Assembly (NCBI GenBank): GCA_964560875.1
Contig: CAZLMW010000003.1
Location: forward strand, 45,068 to 109,067
Source of the DNA: CAZLMW01 sp964560875
GTDB lineage: Bacteria; Myxococcota_A; UBA9042
Length of the DNA stretch: 64,000 nucleotides
Direction of reading: 5' to 3'
Shown: piece after piece, positions 1 to 8,367 of the stretch
Position numbering within the stretch: the stretch's first letter is position 1
How the letters are laid out: the number at the start of each line of letters is the position of its first letter
Notes under the pieces: model-generated
What the model was told of the DNA's origin: nothing
What the model saw: the letters and a program-made list of their open reading frames with translations, nothing else
Database searches by the model: none
Translations under genes and position numbers: made by a program

Positions 1-361
1 TGAGGAACGCGTAGTCACGGTTTTGCGGATCGAGCAACCACGCTTCACGCATCAGCTCGTAGGCCTGCTTGTTCTTGCGGCGGTTGGCGGCGCCGATCGC
101 GGCCTGCGCCTTGTTCAAGGCCGCCTGCGAGTTGCGCGACTTCTTTTCCATCCGCTCGCGCTCTTCGCGCTGCGCCGACGTCTCTTTCGCCTTGGCCTTG
201 CGGAGGCGCTCGATCTGGGCGCGCTTGGCGTCCGCGGCCTTCTTCTTGGCTTCCATCGCGGCGCGATCCGCTTTGGGTTGGGCAACCGCGGGCGACACGA
301 AGACCGCGACGAGAGCGGCGGCGACGAGCGACGTCGCGATGGGGTGGCTAACGGGGTTCAT
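1..361 (-). CDS. Secreted Lys/Ala-rich coiled-coil protein, 3' end beyond window
   Basis: This is a partial gene that reads off the left edge. The ATG at 361 overlaps the stop of the upstream S41 protease gene (ATGA), so the two are translationally coupled. The first ~27 residues form a signal peptide with a likely cleavage after AVA (AVA|QPKAD). A very Lys/Glu/Arg/Ala-rich helical stretch follows (about residues 30-85), probably a coiled coil. The last visible residues (AYELMREAWLLDPQNRDYAF) resemble a TPR helix pair. Periplasmic location and pairing with the protease are inferred from the signal peptide and the overlap. No family can be named from the visible 120 residues. Confidence 0.7.
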   Translation of the reverse strand, partial: MNPVSHPIATSLVAAALVAVFVSPAVAQPKADRAAMEAKKKAADAKRAQIERLRKAKAKETSAQREERERMEKKSRNSQAALNKAQAAIGAANRRKNKQAYELMREAWLLDPQNRDYAFL

Positions 362-3300
362 GGTCGCTCCAGTCGGGGGCGGGGGCCGTCGGACGGCGCC
401 TCGGCGGGGACGGGTTGTTGTAGGCATTCGATCAACACCTTTCGATCCGCGATGGAATCCGGTCCCGCTCGGGCTCGGATTGTAACTGTGTTCAAGCCGG
501 TGTCGAGCCTGAGCGCGGCAGCGAATTGAACCGCCTCGCGTCGATGCCCTGCAGTGTAGCTCTGCTTGGTCCCGGACACCGACACCGTGACGAAACGACG
601 GGCCAGGTCGTCCGATTCGAAGCGCGCCTGGCCGCGCAGGGTCAAGGTGCACGTGCCCGCGGCCGGATCGACGCGCAAGGGGCCGAAGAGCGCGCCGTCG
701 GGTTCGGGATGGGACTGTTCATCACCGACGAGGATGACCGGCGCGTGGGAGAAGCGATTACGATTGCGGTCAGCGAGCCGATCGATGCGGTCGCGCGTGG
801 CCTTGATCTTGGCGCTTCGCAGCATCGCGCGGGTGCGGCTCCACGGCAGACGCAGACGGATCGTACGCCGGTACCCATACCGCTCATCGCGCAGCTTCAG
901 ACGCGCCTCAAGCAGCCCGGCCGCCACCCGCGCGCGACCGTTTCGAGGGGCGCCACGCTCGCCATGCACGACAAAAACCGCCTCGACGGACTTGCCGGGA
1001 TGCAGCGGTCCGAGCTGAACGCGGCCTTCCTCCAGGTGAAGGCGCTGGCCCGACAAGCTGCGCAACGTCGCGACGAGCCCGCCCGCGACGCCGGTGCCGA
1101 CGTTGTCGATAACGATGCGTAGCCGGCCGATCTCCTTGGGCTGCAGGTAGCCATCGCCAGGCGGGAGCTTGGCGGCGCGGGCCATGGCGGCGGTGACCTC
1201 GGTGCTGGCTTCGGCCGCGGCGAGCGGTTCGTCATCGAGCCAATAGCGAACCCGGAGATCGGGCTTCTTGCGGGCCAACACGGTCACGGTCACCTGCTCT
1301 TCTGCGCGGCGAATCGCGCCGTCCTGGGCCGCGACGAGCCGCATCGTCAACGGCGCTCCAACATGGCGACGCGACGGCCGGGCCGCGACCTTGACCGTGC
1401 GCAGCTCTCCGGGCGCGAGCTTGCCGACGACGGCTTCGCGTCCATCGAGCCCGTAGTCGGCGCTTCGGCTGACGATATGAACCCGATACAGCGGCTTGCG
1501 GCCCAGGTTTTGCACGGTCACCGGGAAGCGAATCGTGCGGCCGGCTTCGACCCGGAATCCGCCGTCCGGCGCGGTCACTGTGAGCTTGAGTTTGGGCGTC
1601 TCCGTCCGCGGTCCCGGCCGCCAATCGACCCCGGCACGGAGCAGCTGCGCGGTCAGCGCCCGGTCGTCAGCCTGCTGCATCTCGGCGATATGGGGGATCG
1701 CGTCGGTGAGCGTCTCGTCTGCGCGGCTCTTGCCGGCATAGCGCAACAGCCGAGCGGCGCGGCGGATGGGCTCACGTTCGCGGAACTGGGCGACCGACTC
1801 GTTGCGGGTCGCGGCCTTGGATTTGCCCTTGCGAGCGCTGCGGGGGCCGGGCAGGACGATGCGCAAGCGATGACTGGGCTTGGGCGGCGGCGCGTCGAGG
1901 TGAAGCCACTTCTTGCGCTTGCGGCGATGGCGGTCGTCAAACAGGCGGATGCGGCTGCCAGCGCTGAGGAAGTGCAACGCAACGTCCGGCGTGACGCCGA
2001 CGTCCTGGATCGACATGTCACCTGGCACCAGGTACTTGGCGACGGTCAGCTTGAGCGCGCCCTTGCCGATCTCAAACGGCACCTGGACCGTGCCTTTGCC
2101 GAAGGATCGCTCGCCGATGACGATGGCCCGGTTGCTGTTGCGCAGGGCGCCCGCCACGATCTCGGATGCCGAGGCGGAACGGTCGTTGATGAGCACCGCG
2201 ACCGGCAGCTGGCGGGGCGCGTTGTCGGTGTTGGCCTCCCGTACGTCGCGCCTCTGGCTCGCCCCCTCGACGGTCACGACGATGGTCCCGCCATCGAGCA
2301 GCAGATCGCAGACCTTCACCGCTTCATCGAGCAAACCGCCGGGGTTGTTGCGCAAGTCGAGGATGAGACCGCGCCGCCCACCGCTGCGATGGAGCTTGGC
2401 GAGGGTGCGCGCAAGCTCCTTGGCGGTGCCGCGTTGAAAGCCCTTGATCCGCGCGTAGCCGACGCCGGTGTCGAGCACGCGGGATTGCACCGACTTGAGG
2501 TGGATGATGGCGCGCACCACGACGATTTCGCGGTCCGGCTCGCCTTTTCGGCGGATCATCAAGCGCGCCGGGGCACCGACCTTGCCGCGCAGGCGGTCTA
2601 CCGCGTCATCGATCGACATGTTGAGCGTGTCTTCGCCATCGATCTGCACGATCTGGTCGTTTTCGAGCAGCCCGGCGCGTTCGGCGGGGCTGCCTTCGAT
2701 GACGCCGACGATCGTGAGCACGCCTTCGAGCGTGAGGATGCGGATGCCCAGGCCGCCGAATCGCCCGCCGGTGTGGGTCCGCATGTCGCGGTATTGATCG
2801 GGATCGAGCATGTAGGAGTACGGGTCGAGCGTGCGCAGCAAGCCGTTGACGGCGACGTATTCGACCGATGATGCGTTGACGTCGGGCGGGAGTTGATCGG
2901 CCACAAATCGCATCGCCTCGAGCAGCCGCCAGTTGAGGCGGAACAGGTCGGTGACCCCGGCCGTATCGAGCACTAAGCGCGCATCGGCGATGCGGACCTC
3001 GAGGGGAGTTGCGGCGGTGCCGTCGCCGCGGACAAGCATCTCGGGGACGCGGTGAGCGAGGGCCTGCAGGGCGGCGGCCAGCATGCGCGGCGGATCGATG
3101 CGGCGCGGTTCGACGTAGCGGCGGCGGATGTGCGAGAGCGCGCGGGACGTGATCCGCACCTGGCGAAGCGCCTCGAGCGCGGCGTCCCGGCCTTCTTCGA
3201 TGTCGCCGCGCGCCTCGACGAGCAGGTCGTCATCGTCGTCCGACGAGGTCCAGGTCGACGCGGCCGGCAAGCCGGCGGCAGCGGATGCAACGAGACTGTC

Positions 3301-3447
3301 GGTACGCGGGGGTGGGGGCGCGATCCAGCGGTTGGCAGCGAGGGCGCCGCCGATGACCAGCACGGACATCACCGCCATCCATCGTCGGGCCCCGGACAAC
3401 GGAGCGCGGCGCCATGGGCTGGTGATCGGCGGGATCGGTGACGGCAT
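358..3447 (-). CDS. Secreted/anchored S41A C-terminal processing peptidase with long C-terminal extension
   Basis: This looks like a carboxyl-terminal processing protease. A hydrophobic segment (about residues 22-42) anchors or exports it. A PDZ domain (about 220-315) contains GGLGIRI and SPAERAGLLENDQI. The S41 core holds the nucleophile serine in SASASEIVAGA (about residue 426) and the general-base lysine in SFGKGTVQ (about residue 449), then the family-typical DVGVTPDV. After residue ~540 there are roughly 480 more residues than a normal CtpA, including two CARDB-like beta domains (VTVQNLGRKPL; VIDNVGTGVAGG) and a terminal beta domain, perhaps for substrate or wall binding. I chose the ATG at 3447 because AAGG lies just upstream; ATG 3480 is the alternative. 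The longer frame to 4449 is antisense to the next gene. The stop overlaps the next start. Confidence 0.85.
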   Translation of the reverse strand: MPSPIPPITSPWRRAPLSGARRWMAVMSVLVIGGALAANRWIAPPPPRTDSLVASAAAGLPAASTWTSSDDDDDLLVEARGDIEEGRDAALEALRQVRITSRALSHIRRRYVEPRRIDPPRMLAAALQALAHRVPEMLVRGDGTAATPLEVRIADARLVLDTAGVTDLFRLNWRLLEAMRFVADQLPPDVNASSVEYVAVNGLLRTLDPYSYMLDPDQYRDMRTHTGGRFGGLGIRILTLEGVLTIVGVIEGSPAERAGLLENDQIVQIDGEDTLNMSIDDAVDRLRGKVGAPARLMIRRKGEPDREIVVVRAIIHLKSVQSRVLDTGVGYARIKGFQRGTAKELARTLAKLHRSGGRRGLILDLRNNPGGLLDEAVKVCDLLLDGGTIVVTVEGASQRRDVREANTDNAPRQLPVAVLINDRSASASEIVAGALRNSNRAIVIGERSFGKGTVQVPFEIGKGALKLTVAKYLVPGDMSIQDVGVTPDVALHFLSAGSRIRLFDDRHRRKRKKWLHLDAPPPKPSHRLRIVLPGPRSARKGKSKAATRNESVAQFREREPIRRAARLLRYAGKSRADETLTDAIPHIAEMQQADDRALTAQLLRAGVDWRPGPRTETPKLKLTVTAPDGGFRVEAGRTIRFPVTVQNLGRKPLYRVHIVSRSADYGLDGREAVVGKLAPGELRTVKVAARPSRRHVGAPLTMRLVAAQDGAIRRAEEQVTVTVLARKKPDLRVRYWLDDEPLAAAEASTEVTAAMARAAKLPPGDGYLQPKEIGRLRIVIDNVGTGVAGGLVATLRSLSGQRLHLEEGRVQLGPLHPGKSVEAVFVVHGERGAPRNGRARVAAGLLEARLKLRDERYGYRRTIRLRLPWSRTRAMLRSAKIKATRDRIDRLADRNRNRFSHAPVILVGDEQSHPEPDGALFGPLRVDPAAGTCTLTLRGQARFESDDLARRFVTVSVSGTKQSYTAGHRREAVQFAAALRLDTGLNTVTIRARAGPDSIADRKVLIECLQQPVPAEAPSDGPRPRLERP

Positions 3448-3705
3448 CGGACCTTGCACGAGGCTGTTTTGCCACCGCATGATGTGGTTTGGCCAATGGC
3501 GCTGTCCGGCAGCAGCTAGAGCGCCGATGAGGAATCGGCGGTCTGGGATGGGGAACGCCACGAAAACGACACTTTTCGGGGCGTGGGGACGCTCATAGTC
3601 CCCCAACGAAATAGAAACCATGCACCGAGAAGCATTGCTGTTCGGTGCTCTACTGCGGACCACAACACCGGGGCGGAACACGACGTTCCCGGCCGTGAGA
3701 TCGAC

Positions 3706-5331
3706 TTGATTCGTACCATCGCCCTCAACGCTGCCGTGCTCACCGTCGGTGCGGCGCTCTGTTTTCCGGCGCTCGCCGAGGCGAAAGTCGACGACGCGAT
3801 CACCGCCGCGAGCGCGGAAGTTGGCGCATGTTTCGCGCGGGACAATCCCGAGTGCGCCAAGCCGTGGATCGACAAACTCAAGGCGCGTGTAAAGGGTTCG
3901 AAGGCCGTCGCGTACACCGAGGGCTATCACGCGCTGCTCGCCGGCGACTTCGACAAGGCCGCCCAGATCTTTCGAGGCGTGCAAAAAGCGACCGTGGTGC
4001 CCGAATCGCTGCGCAAACGTGCCAAGGGGTTCGCCGCCCTCGCGACCGAAACCGCGCGACTGACCGCCGCGATGAGCGATCACAAGCTGCTCGGCGGACG
4101 CGTCATCGTCACCGTCAAACCCGGCGCGGACGAGGTGTTGCTGCCGTGGATGGAAGCGGTGCTCAAGGCGGCGATCCCCAAGCTCGAGTCGGCGTTTGGC
4201 AAGCTCCCAAGCGCGCCGATTCGCATCCACGTGTACCGAAAGGTCGAGGACCTGGCGAAAGTATCGGGCCTCACCGCCGCGCAGATCCGCGACTCGGGGA
4301 CCATCGCGCTGTGCAAGTACAACCGGCTGATGATGACCAGCCCCAACGACCTCGTCTTCGGCTACGGCTGGGCGGACACCATCGTCCACGAGCTGGTGCA
4401 CTGGATCATCATCCGCAAGGCGGGCGGAGCGGTGCCGGTGTGGCTGCATGAAGGGCTGGCGCGCACCTTCGAAGCGACGTGGCGGGGCGTGGATCCGTTG
4501 GCGATGGACGCCACAGAGGTCGGCATCCTGCGACGCGCCCGACGGCGGCGAAAATTCATCCCTTTTCGCAAGATGAGCCCGTCAATGGCGCGCCTTCCCG
4601 ACCAGGCGAGCACCCAACTCGCGTTCGCGGAAGTCCATCACGCATTCGCCTGGATGCTGGCCCGCACCCGCGACAAGAGCGCAACCAAGAAGCTCGACGT
4701 GACCCCGCTCCTCGCCCAGTTCGACAAGGGGGACAACGAGTCTGCGGCGCTCGCGGCATGGCTGCAGACGCCTCGCAGCAAGGCGCTGAAGCTGTGGCGC
4801 AAGGACCTCGAAGCCGGGTTGGGTCCCGATCGCAAGATGCTCGCCAAACGGGTCGCCCGACCGTCCAAACTCCGGTTCAAACGGGTCCGTGGCGCCGATC
4901 CATTTAAGGGACTGGGCTCCCAGCCGCGGCGTTGGATCGAGCTCGGGGACCGCCTGTTGGCCATCGACCGGCCGCTGGGCGCCGTCATCGAATACCGAAA
5001 GGCGCTCGGCAGCGGCGCGAAACGACGGCCCGACCTGATGCGCCGCCTGGCCCGCGCGCTGGTCGCGCTCAAACGCGACGAAGAAGCCCGCAAAGTGGCC
5101 GTCGACACCCTCGCCGGCCACGCCGAAGACGCCGCATTGTTGCTGTTGCTCGCCCGGGCCGAATACGGGCTCGGTCATCACGACAAGGCGCTCGCGGCGG
5201 CCAAGCGTTCGGCGTGGATCAACCCCTACGACCCCGGTCTGCACGCGTTGCTCGCGGCGGTGTACACGGCGAAAGGGGACGCCAAGTCCGCCGCGGTCGC
5301 CAAGAACGCGCTCGCTTTGCTCGACAAGTAG
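3706..5331 (+). CDS. Secreted gluzincin-like (peptidase MA) TPR protein
   Basis: The protein has a signal peptide (TIALNAAVLTVGAALCF...ALAEA), a central metallopeptidase-like domain and a TPR-rich C-terminus. The zinc motif HELVH lies at about residue 228, with a downstream glutamate in WLHEGLA (about 250), the arrangement of the peptidase MA / DUF1570 gluzincins. TPR-like repeats cover about residues 410-540 (GAVIEYRKALGSG; LLARAEYGLGHHDKALAAA). The TTG at 3706 places the signal peptide at the N-terminus. The frame is open from a GTG at 3583, but that adds 41 residues with no protein-like character. It diverges from the S41 protease across ~260 bp. Periplasmic proteolysis is a family inference; the substrate is unknown. 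Confidence 0.75.
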   Translation: MIRTIALNAAVLTVGAALCFPALAEAKVDDAITAASAEVGACFARDNPECAKPWIDKLKARVKGSKAVAYTEGYHALLAGDFDKAAQIFRGVQKATVVPESLRKRAKGFAALATETARLTAAMSDHKLLGGRVIVTVKPGADEVLLPWMEAVLKAAIPKLESAFGKLPSAPIRIHVYRKVEDLAKVSGLTAAQIRDSGTIALCKYNRLMMTSPNDLVFGYGWADTIVHELVHWIIIRKAGGAVPVWLHEGLARTFEATWRGVDPLAMDATEVGILRRARRRRKFIPFRKMSPSMARLPDQASTQLAFAEVHHAFAWMLARTRDKSATKKLDVTPLLAQFDKGDNESAALAAWLQTPRSKALKLWRKDLEAGLGPDRKMLAKRVARPSKLRFKRVRGADPFKGLGSQPRRWIELGDRLLAIDRPLGAVIEYRKALGSGAKRRPDLMRRLARALVALKRDEEARKVAVDTLAGHAEDAALLLLLARAEYGLGHHDKALAAAKRSAWINPYDPGLHALLAAVYTAKGDAKSAAVAKNALALLDK

Positions 5332-5336
5332 CTGTG

Positions 5337-5463
5337 CCGGTTGATTCGGATACGGAGTCGGCGGCCGCGGCCGATGGCGGACTCGGAAATGGCGGATGGC
5401 GGATTCTCGGAGCTCGGAGGGCGGGAAAGCAGGCCGGCGAACGTGCGCTGGTGCTGCTGGACC
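5337..5463. repeat. ~127-bp dispersed repeat, copy 1
   Basis: This segment matches 8131-8257 in the same orientation with about 5 differences by eye (~96%). It begins 5 bp after the peptidase gene stop. It is G/C-rich, with internal GGCGGA(C/T) steps and a GAGCTC centre, and codes for nothing recognisable. The 5332-5614 gap otherwise holds only the leader of the CDGSH gene. Confidence 0.85.
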
Positions 5464-5614
5464 GGGCTGCTGCCTTGACGTCGGGGCTGTCGCGCGGAAG
5501 GTCCCCGAAGCCGGTATTCATCCACGACAACGGTGTTTTGCGCAGCGATGAGTTGGCCCTGGCGACCGCATGGGCTACGACATGAACGGCTCGCAACACC
5601 GGGAGGAACGAGCG

Positions 5615-6268
5615 ATGGGCGATAAGAAGATCTACACCTACAAAGGCGCTGATGCCGACGTGCATTGGGATGGCCGGCTCTGCATCCACATCGGCGAGTG
5701 CGGCCGCTCCGACGGCGAGCTGTTCGAAAACGGCCGCAATCCGTGGTGCCAGCCCGATCTCAGCGAGACGCCCTATGTCCTCGACGTCGTGACCCGCTGC
5801 CCGACCGGCGCGCTGACGATTTCGCGCAAAGACGACGGACCGGTCGAGACAGCGCCCGCCGAAAACACGGTCGTCGTCGCCAACAACGGGCCGCTCTACG
5901 TGTCCGGAGACCTGGCCGTCGCGGGCGCCGCCAATGACATGGAAGGCGTCACGTTCCGGGCCGCGCTGTGCCGGTGCGGGCAGAGCAAGAACAAGCCGTT
6001 TTGCGACAACAGCCACGAAAAGGCGGGCTTCGTCGACCGTGGTGCCATCGGGTCGAGCGGGCCCGGTATCGAGGCGAAAGGCGGCCCGCTCGCCGTCAAC
6101 AAGGCGCCAAACGGGCCCCTGCTACTCAACGGAAACGTGACCCTCGTGACGGCCGCAGGTCGCGTGGCTTGGCAAGGCACCAAGTGCGCGCTGTGCCGGT
6201 GCGGGCAAAGCAAGAACAAGCCGTTTTGCGACGGCGCCCACAAGGCCGCGGGCTTTGAAGCTGAATAG
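5615..6268 (+). CDS. CDGSH iron-sulfur protein with N-terminal divergent 4Fe-4S domain
   Basis: The N-terminal ~75 residues form a divergent ferredoxin-type domain (Fer4_19-like) with four cysteines in LCIHIGEC, NPWCQP and TRCPTGAL. Two CDGSH zinc-finger-type [2Fe-2S] motifs follow: CRCGQSKNKPFCDNSH and CRCGQSKNKPFCDGAH, each with the C-C-C-H ligand set. Such proteins are cytoplasmic redox or Fe-S carriers; the partner is unknown. The ATG at 5615 is chosen because GGGAGGA sits 8 nt upstream; in-frame starts at 5570 and 5582 are weaker. It stands alone on the plus strand, convergent with the ATPase gene that follows. Confidence 0.9.
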   Translation: MGDKKIYTYKGADADVHWDGRLCIHIGECGRSDGELFENGRNPWCQPDLSETPYVLDVVTRCPTGALTISRKDDGPVETAPAENTVVVANNGPLYVSGDLAVAGAANDMEGVTFRAALCRCGQSKNKPFCDNSHEKAGFVDRGAIGSSGPGIEAKGGPLAVNKAPNGPLLLNGNVTLVTAAGRVAWQGTKCALCRCGQSKNKPFCDGAHKAAGFEAE

Positions 6269-6337
6269 TGGTCCGTTTCCGAGAATCCCCTTGCTGGTAG
6301 ACGAGCTCGTTGGGGAGCGGAGCTTTCCCGAACGCCG

Positions 6338-6943
6338 CTACAGCTCGGCGCCGCGGAGCTGACGGACGATTCCTTCGATGGTCGCCAGGCCGAACGTCAG
6401 CTTTTTGAAGAACGACGGCATGTGCGGCACGAAATGAAAGCGCGGGTGCTTCGACCACAGGTCGCGCAGGCGGCGGTCGAGCGCGATGGCCTGCTCGGTG
6501 TCCTCGTTGCGGATCGGGTTGCCGCCCTCGATGCTGATGCCGCCAACCGCGGCCGTTTCAAAGAAGATCACGGCGTCGTAGCGGGCCAACTCCACGTCCA
6601 GTGAGCTACCTACTTCCTTGAAGAAGCCGTCAGCCCCGTCGTGCCAGTACGCGGCGCCGTCGATGGTGCCGCGATCGCAGAGCAGGATGCGACCGGGATA
6701 GGCGGCGGATTGGGTCTGCTCGAGCCCGCGCTGAATGTAGTAGATGGCGCGCTGCACCCCGGACACGCTGTCGCGGTCGTCGCGGCGCGGGAAGCCACCG
6801 GAGAAGAGCAATGTCGCCGACTCGGGCACGATGACGACCTCGTCACCAAGCTCGCGCCGGAAGAGATCGGCGGCCGTGGTCTTGCCGCCTCCGGGACCGC
6901 CGGTCAGGACGAGCCGAAAACCGTTGCCGTTGTTTGTTGCCAT
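6338..6943 (-). CDS. P-loop ATPase/GTPase, AAA_28 (NadR/TTD14-like) family
   Basis: A 201-residue protein with a Walker A motif GGPGGGKTT (residues 15-23) and a kinase-like core: ESATLLFSGG, ILLCDRGTIDGAAYW and YDAVIFFETA. This matches the AAA_28 / NadR-type P-loop family. The DRG and the acidic 'DAVIFFET' strand probably take part in Mg-nucleotide binding. The biological substrate is not apparent. It lies between a CDGSH gene (convergent) and recX (same strand, upstream), from which it is separated by four 17-bp tandem repeats. Confidence 0.8.
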   Translation of the reverse strand: MATNNGNGFRLVLTGGPGGGKTTAADLFRRELGDEVVIVPESATLLFSGGFPRRDDRDSVSGVQRAIYYIQRGLEQTQSAAYPGRILLCDRGTIDGAAYWHDGADGFFKEVGSSLDVELARYDAVIFFETAAVGGISIEGGNPIRNEDTEQAIALDRRLRDLWSKHPRFHFVPHMPSFFKKLTFGLATIEGIVRQLRGAEL

Positions 6944-6958
6944 CGCGTCCTCCGCGGA

Positions 6959-7026
6959 GAGTCCGGCGGTTGAAAGAGCCCGGCGGTTGAAAGAGTCGGG
7001 CGGCTCAAAGAGTCCGGCGGTTGAAA
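6959..7026. repeat. Four tandem 17-bp repeats upstream of the P-loop ATPase
   Basis: Four head-to-tail copies of a GAGTCCGGCGGTTGAAA unit (6959, 6976, 6993, 7010), the third with several substitutions. They fill the gap between recX and the ATPase start. Confidence 0.9.
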
Positions 7027-7039
7027 AGGGTCAGCCTGA

Positions 7040-7618
7040 TCAAGATAGGTCGTCGTCGGCACTTTCCGCGTCGATAACCTTCGAAGCGATGCCGTAGTGA
7101 AAACCGGCGCGCGCCATCGCGGCGAGGTCCTTGTCGCGTCGCTCGGACCGGCCGTCGAACCGAAAGGGCCCGAATCTACGGCGTCTCGCGTAGGCCCAGG
7201 CCGCTGCGAGGTCGGGATCGCCCGCCTCTTCACCGAGCGCTTCGATCGCGGCGTCGATGTGGTCTCTATCGAGCCTTTTTTGGGCGAGCCGCATCCGAAT
7301 CATGCGCATCGGCGTGCCGCGTGCGTGCAATCGGCGAGCGCGCTCGGCAGCCCAGTGGCGGTCGTCCAACGCCGAGGAGTTCAGCAGCGTGGCCATGACC
7401 GTGTCGACCAGCTGCATCGCGTCTTCGAGCTCGGTGTCGGGCCGAGTTGCCGCCTTGCGAGCGCGGCGCCGAAGGACTGTCGCGACCGCATGGGATGGAC
7501 CGCCGTAACGTTCGATGTAGCGCTGGCCGGCCCGGAGCAGCGACGCCTCGGTCACCTTGGCGGGCGGCCGACGCTTGCGGTGCTTGTCAGCGAAGAGTTC
7601 GTAGCGCGGTTCATCCAT
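7040..7618 (-). CDS. recX: RecX family regulatory protein
   Basis: RecX modulates RecA filaments in the cytoplasm. The 192 residues show the family's helical repeats: a helix pair ending RYGGPSHAVATVLRRRA, a central LLNSSALDDRHWAAERARRLHARG (split here by family position), GTPMRMIRMRLAQKRLDRD, and a last repeat ending AGFHYGIASKVID. 'Small residue, D-D, WA...R' in the second helix group is characteristic. Length is near the family norm. No recA is adjacent. It lies upstream of the P-loop ATPase on the same strand. Confidence 0.8.
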   Translation of the reverse strand: MDEPRYELFADKHRKRRPPAKVTEASLLRAGQRYIERYGGPSHAVATVLRRRARKAATRPDTELEDAMQLVDTVMATLLNSSALDDRHWAAERARRLHARGTPMRMIRMRLAQKRLDRDHIDAAIEALGEEAGDPDLAAAWAYARRRRFGPFRFDGRSERRDKDLAAMARAGFHYGIASKVIDAESADDDLS

Positions 7619-7699
7619 GCCGCCACGTTGTCGCGATGCGGAGGGAGCGTCAATCGACCTTTCGACAGCAGGGACGCGTCGTGCTCTGGGCCCGCCGGT

Positions 7700-8130
7700 T
7701 CACTTCACCACGCAGGCACCGTTGTTGCAGATCTTCCCAACACCGCAATAGACGCCGTTGTCGATATTGGGGTTGATGCAGCATTGGGGTTGATGCAGCC
7801 GACGTCTTCGCGACACAGGTCCAAGGTGCAGAGGTTGGCGTCCGTGCACGCGGTGGCGACTTTTCATGCCCTTGCACTTGTCGGTGTTGGCGCACGCGAG
7901 CCGGCCCCACTTGTCGAGTTTGGCGATCCACGGGCTGCCCTCTGCGCGGACCAACACGCTCCGCGCCTTGATGTCAAAGTAGCTGCTACGTTCGAAAACG
8001 CCGTCGCCTTCGCCGCCCGACGCGCCGGATAGCCAAACGAGTCGAAGCCTGCCGGGCGCCCCGAACAAGGCGGAGAGCCTTTGGGCTCGCTTTCCGTGGT
8101 GGCGCCCGAGCACGCCGCTAGCGCGCCGTA
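7700..8130 (-). pseudogene. Broken Cys-rich repeat lipoprotein
   Basis: Pieces of one protein lie in shifting frames on the minus strand. A lipobox-like GALAACSGATTE abuts the second repeat copy. A second segment includes GVFERSSYFDIKARS and LACANTDKCKG. A third, in another frame, reads CTDANLCTLDLCREDVGC, a typical unit of the Cys-repeat lipoproteins elsewhere in the window. A 17-bp tandem duplication (GCTGCATCAACCCCAAT twice, about 7774-7807) then shifts the frame back to CNNGACVVK and a stop at 7700. At least two frameshifts make this a decayed gene, or an assembly error. The upstream end is cut by the 8131-8257 repeat. Confidence 0.55.
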
Positions 8131-8257
8131 CCGGTTGGTTCGGATACGGAGTCGGCGGCCGCGGCCGATGGCGGACTCGGAAATGGCGGATGGCGGATTT
8201 TCGGAGCTCGGAGTGCGGGGAAGCAGGCCGGCGAACGTGCGCTGGCGCTGCTGGACC
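8131..8257. repeat. ~127-bp dispersed repeat, copy 2
   Basis: Same orientation as 5337-5463 and about 96% identical. It sits exactly where the signal peptide of the broken Cys-rich lipoprotein should be, so it may have interrupted that gene. The remaining gap to 8367 holds only the leader of the SUMF1-like gene. Confidence 0.85.
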
Positions 8258-8367
8258 CGGTCGGCGGCGCTGTCCTTCACGGCCGACTGCGCATCTTTGT
8301 ATCCTTCACCGAATGACGCGCGTCACGCCGAGGCGGCTGGCGATTGGCCCATTCGATGGAGGCGACC

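Noticed and set aside
358..4449. S41 protease start at 4449
   Set aside because: The extra 330 residues are antisense to the HExxH peptidase; the TM segment and ribosome site fit 3447.
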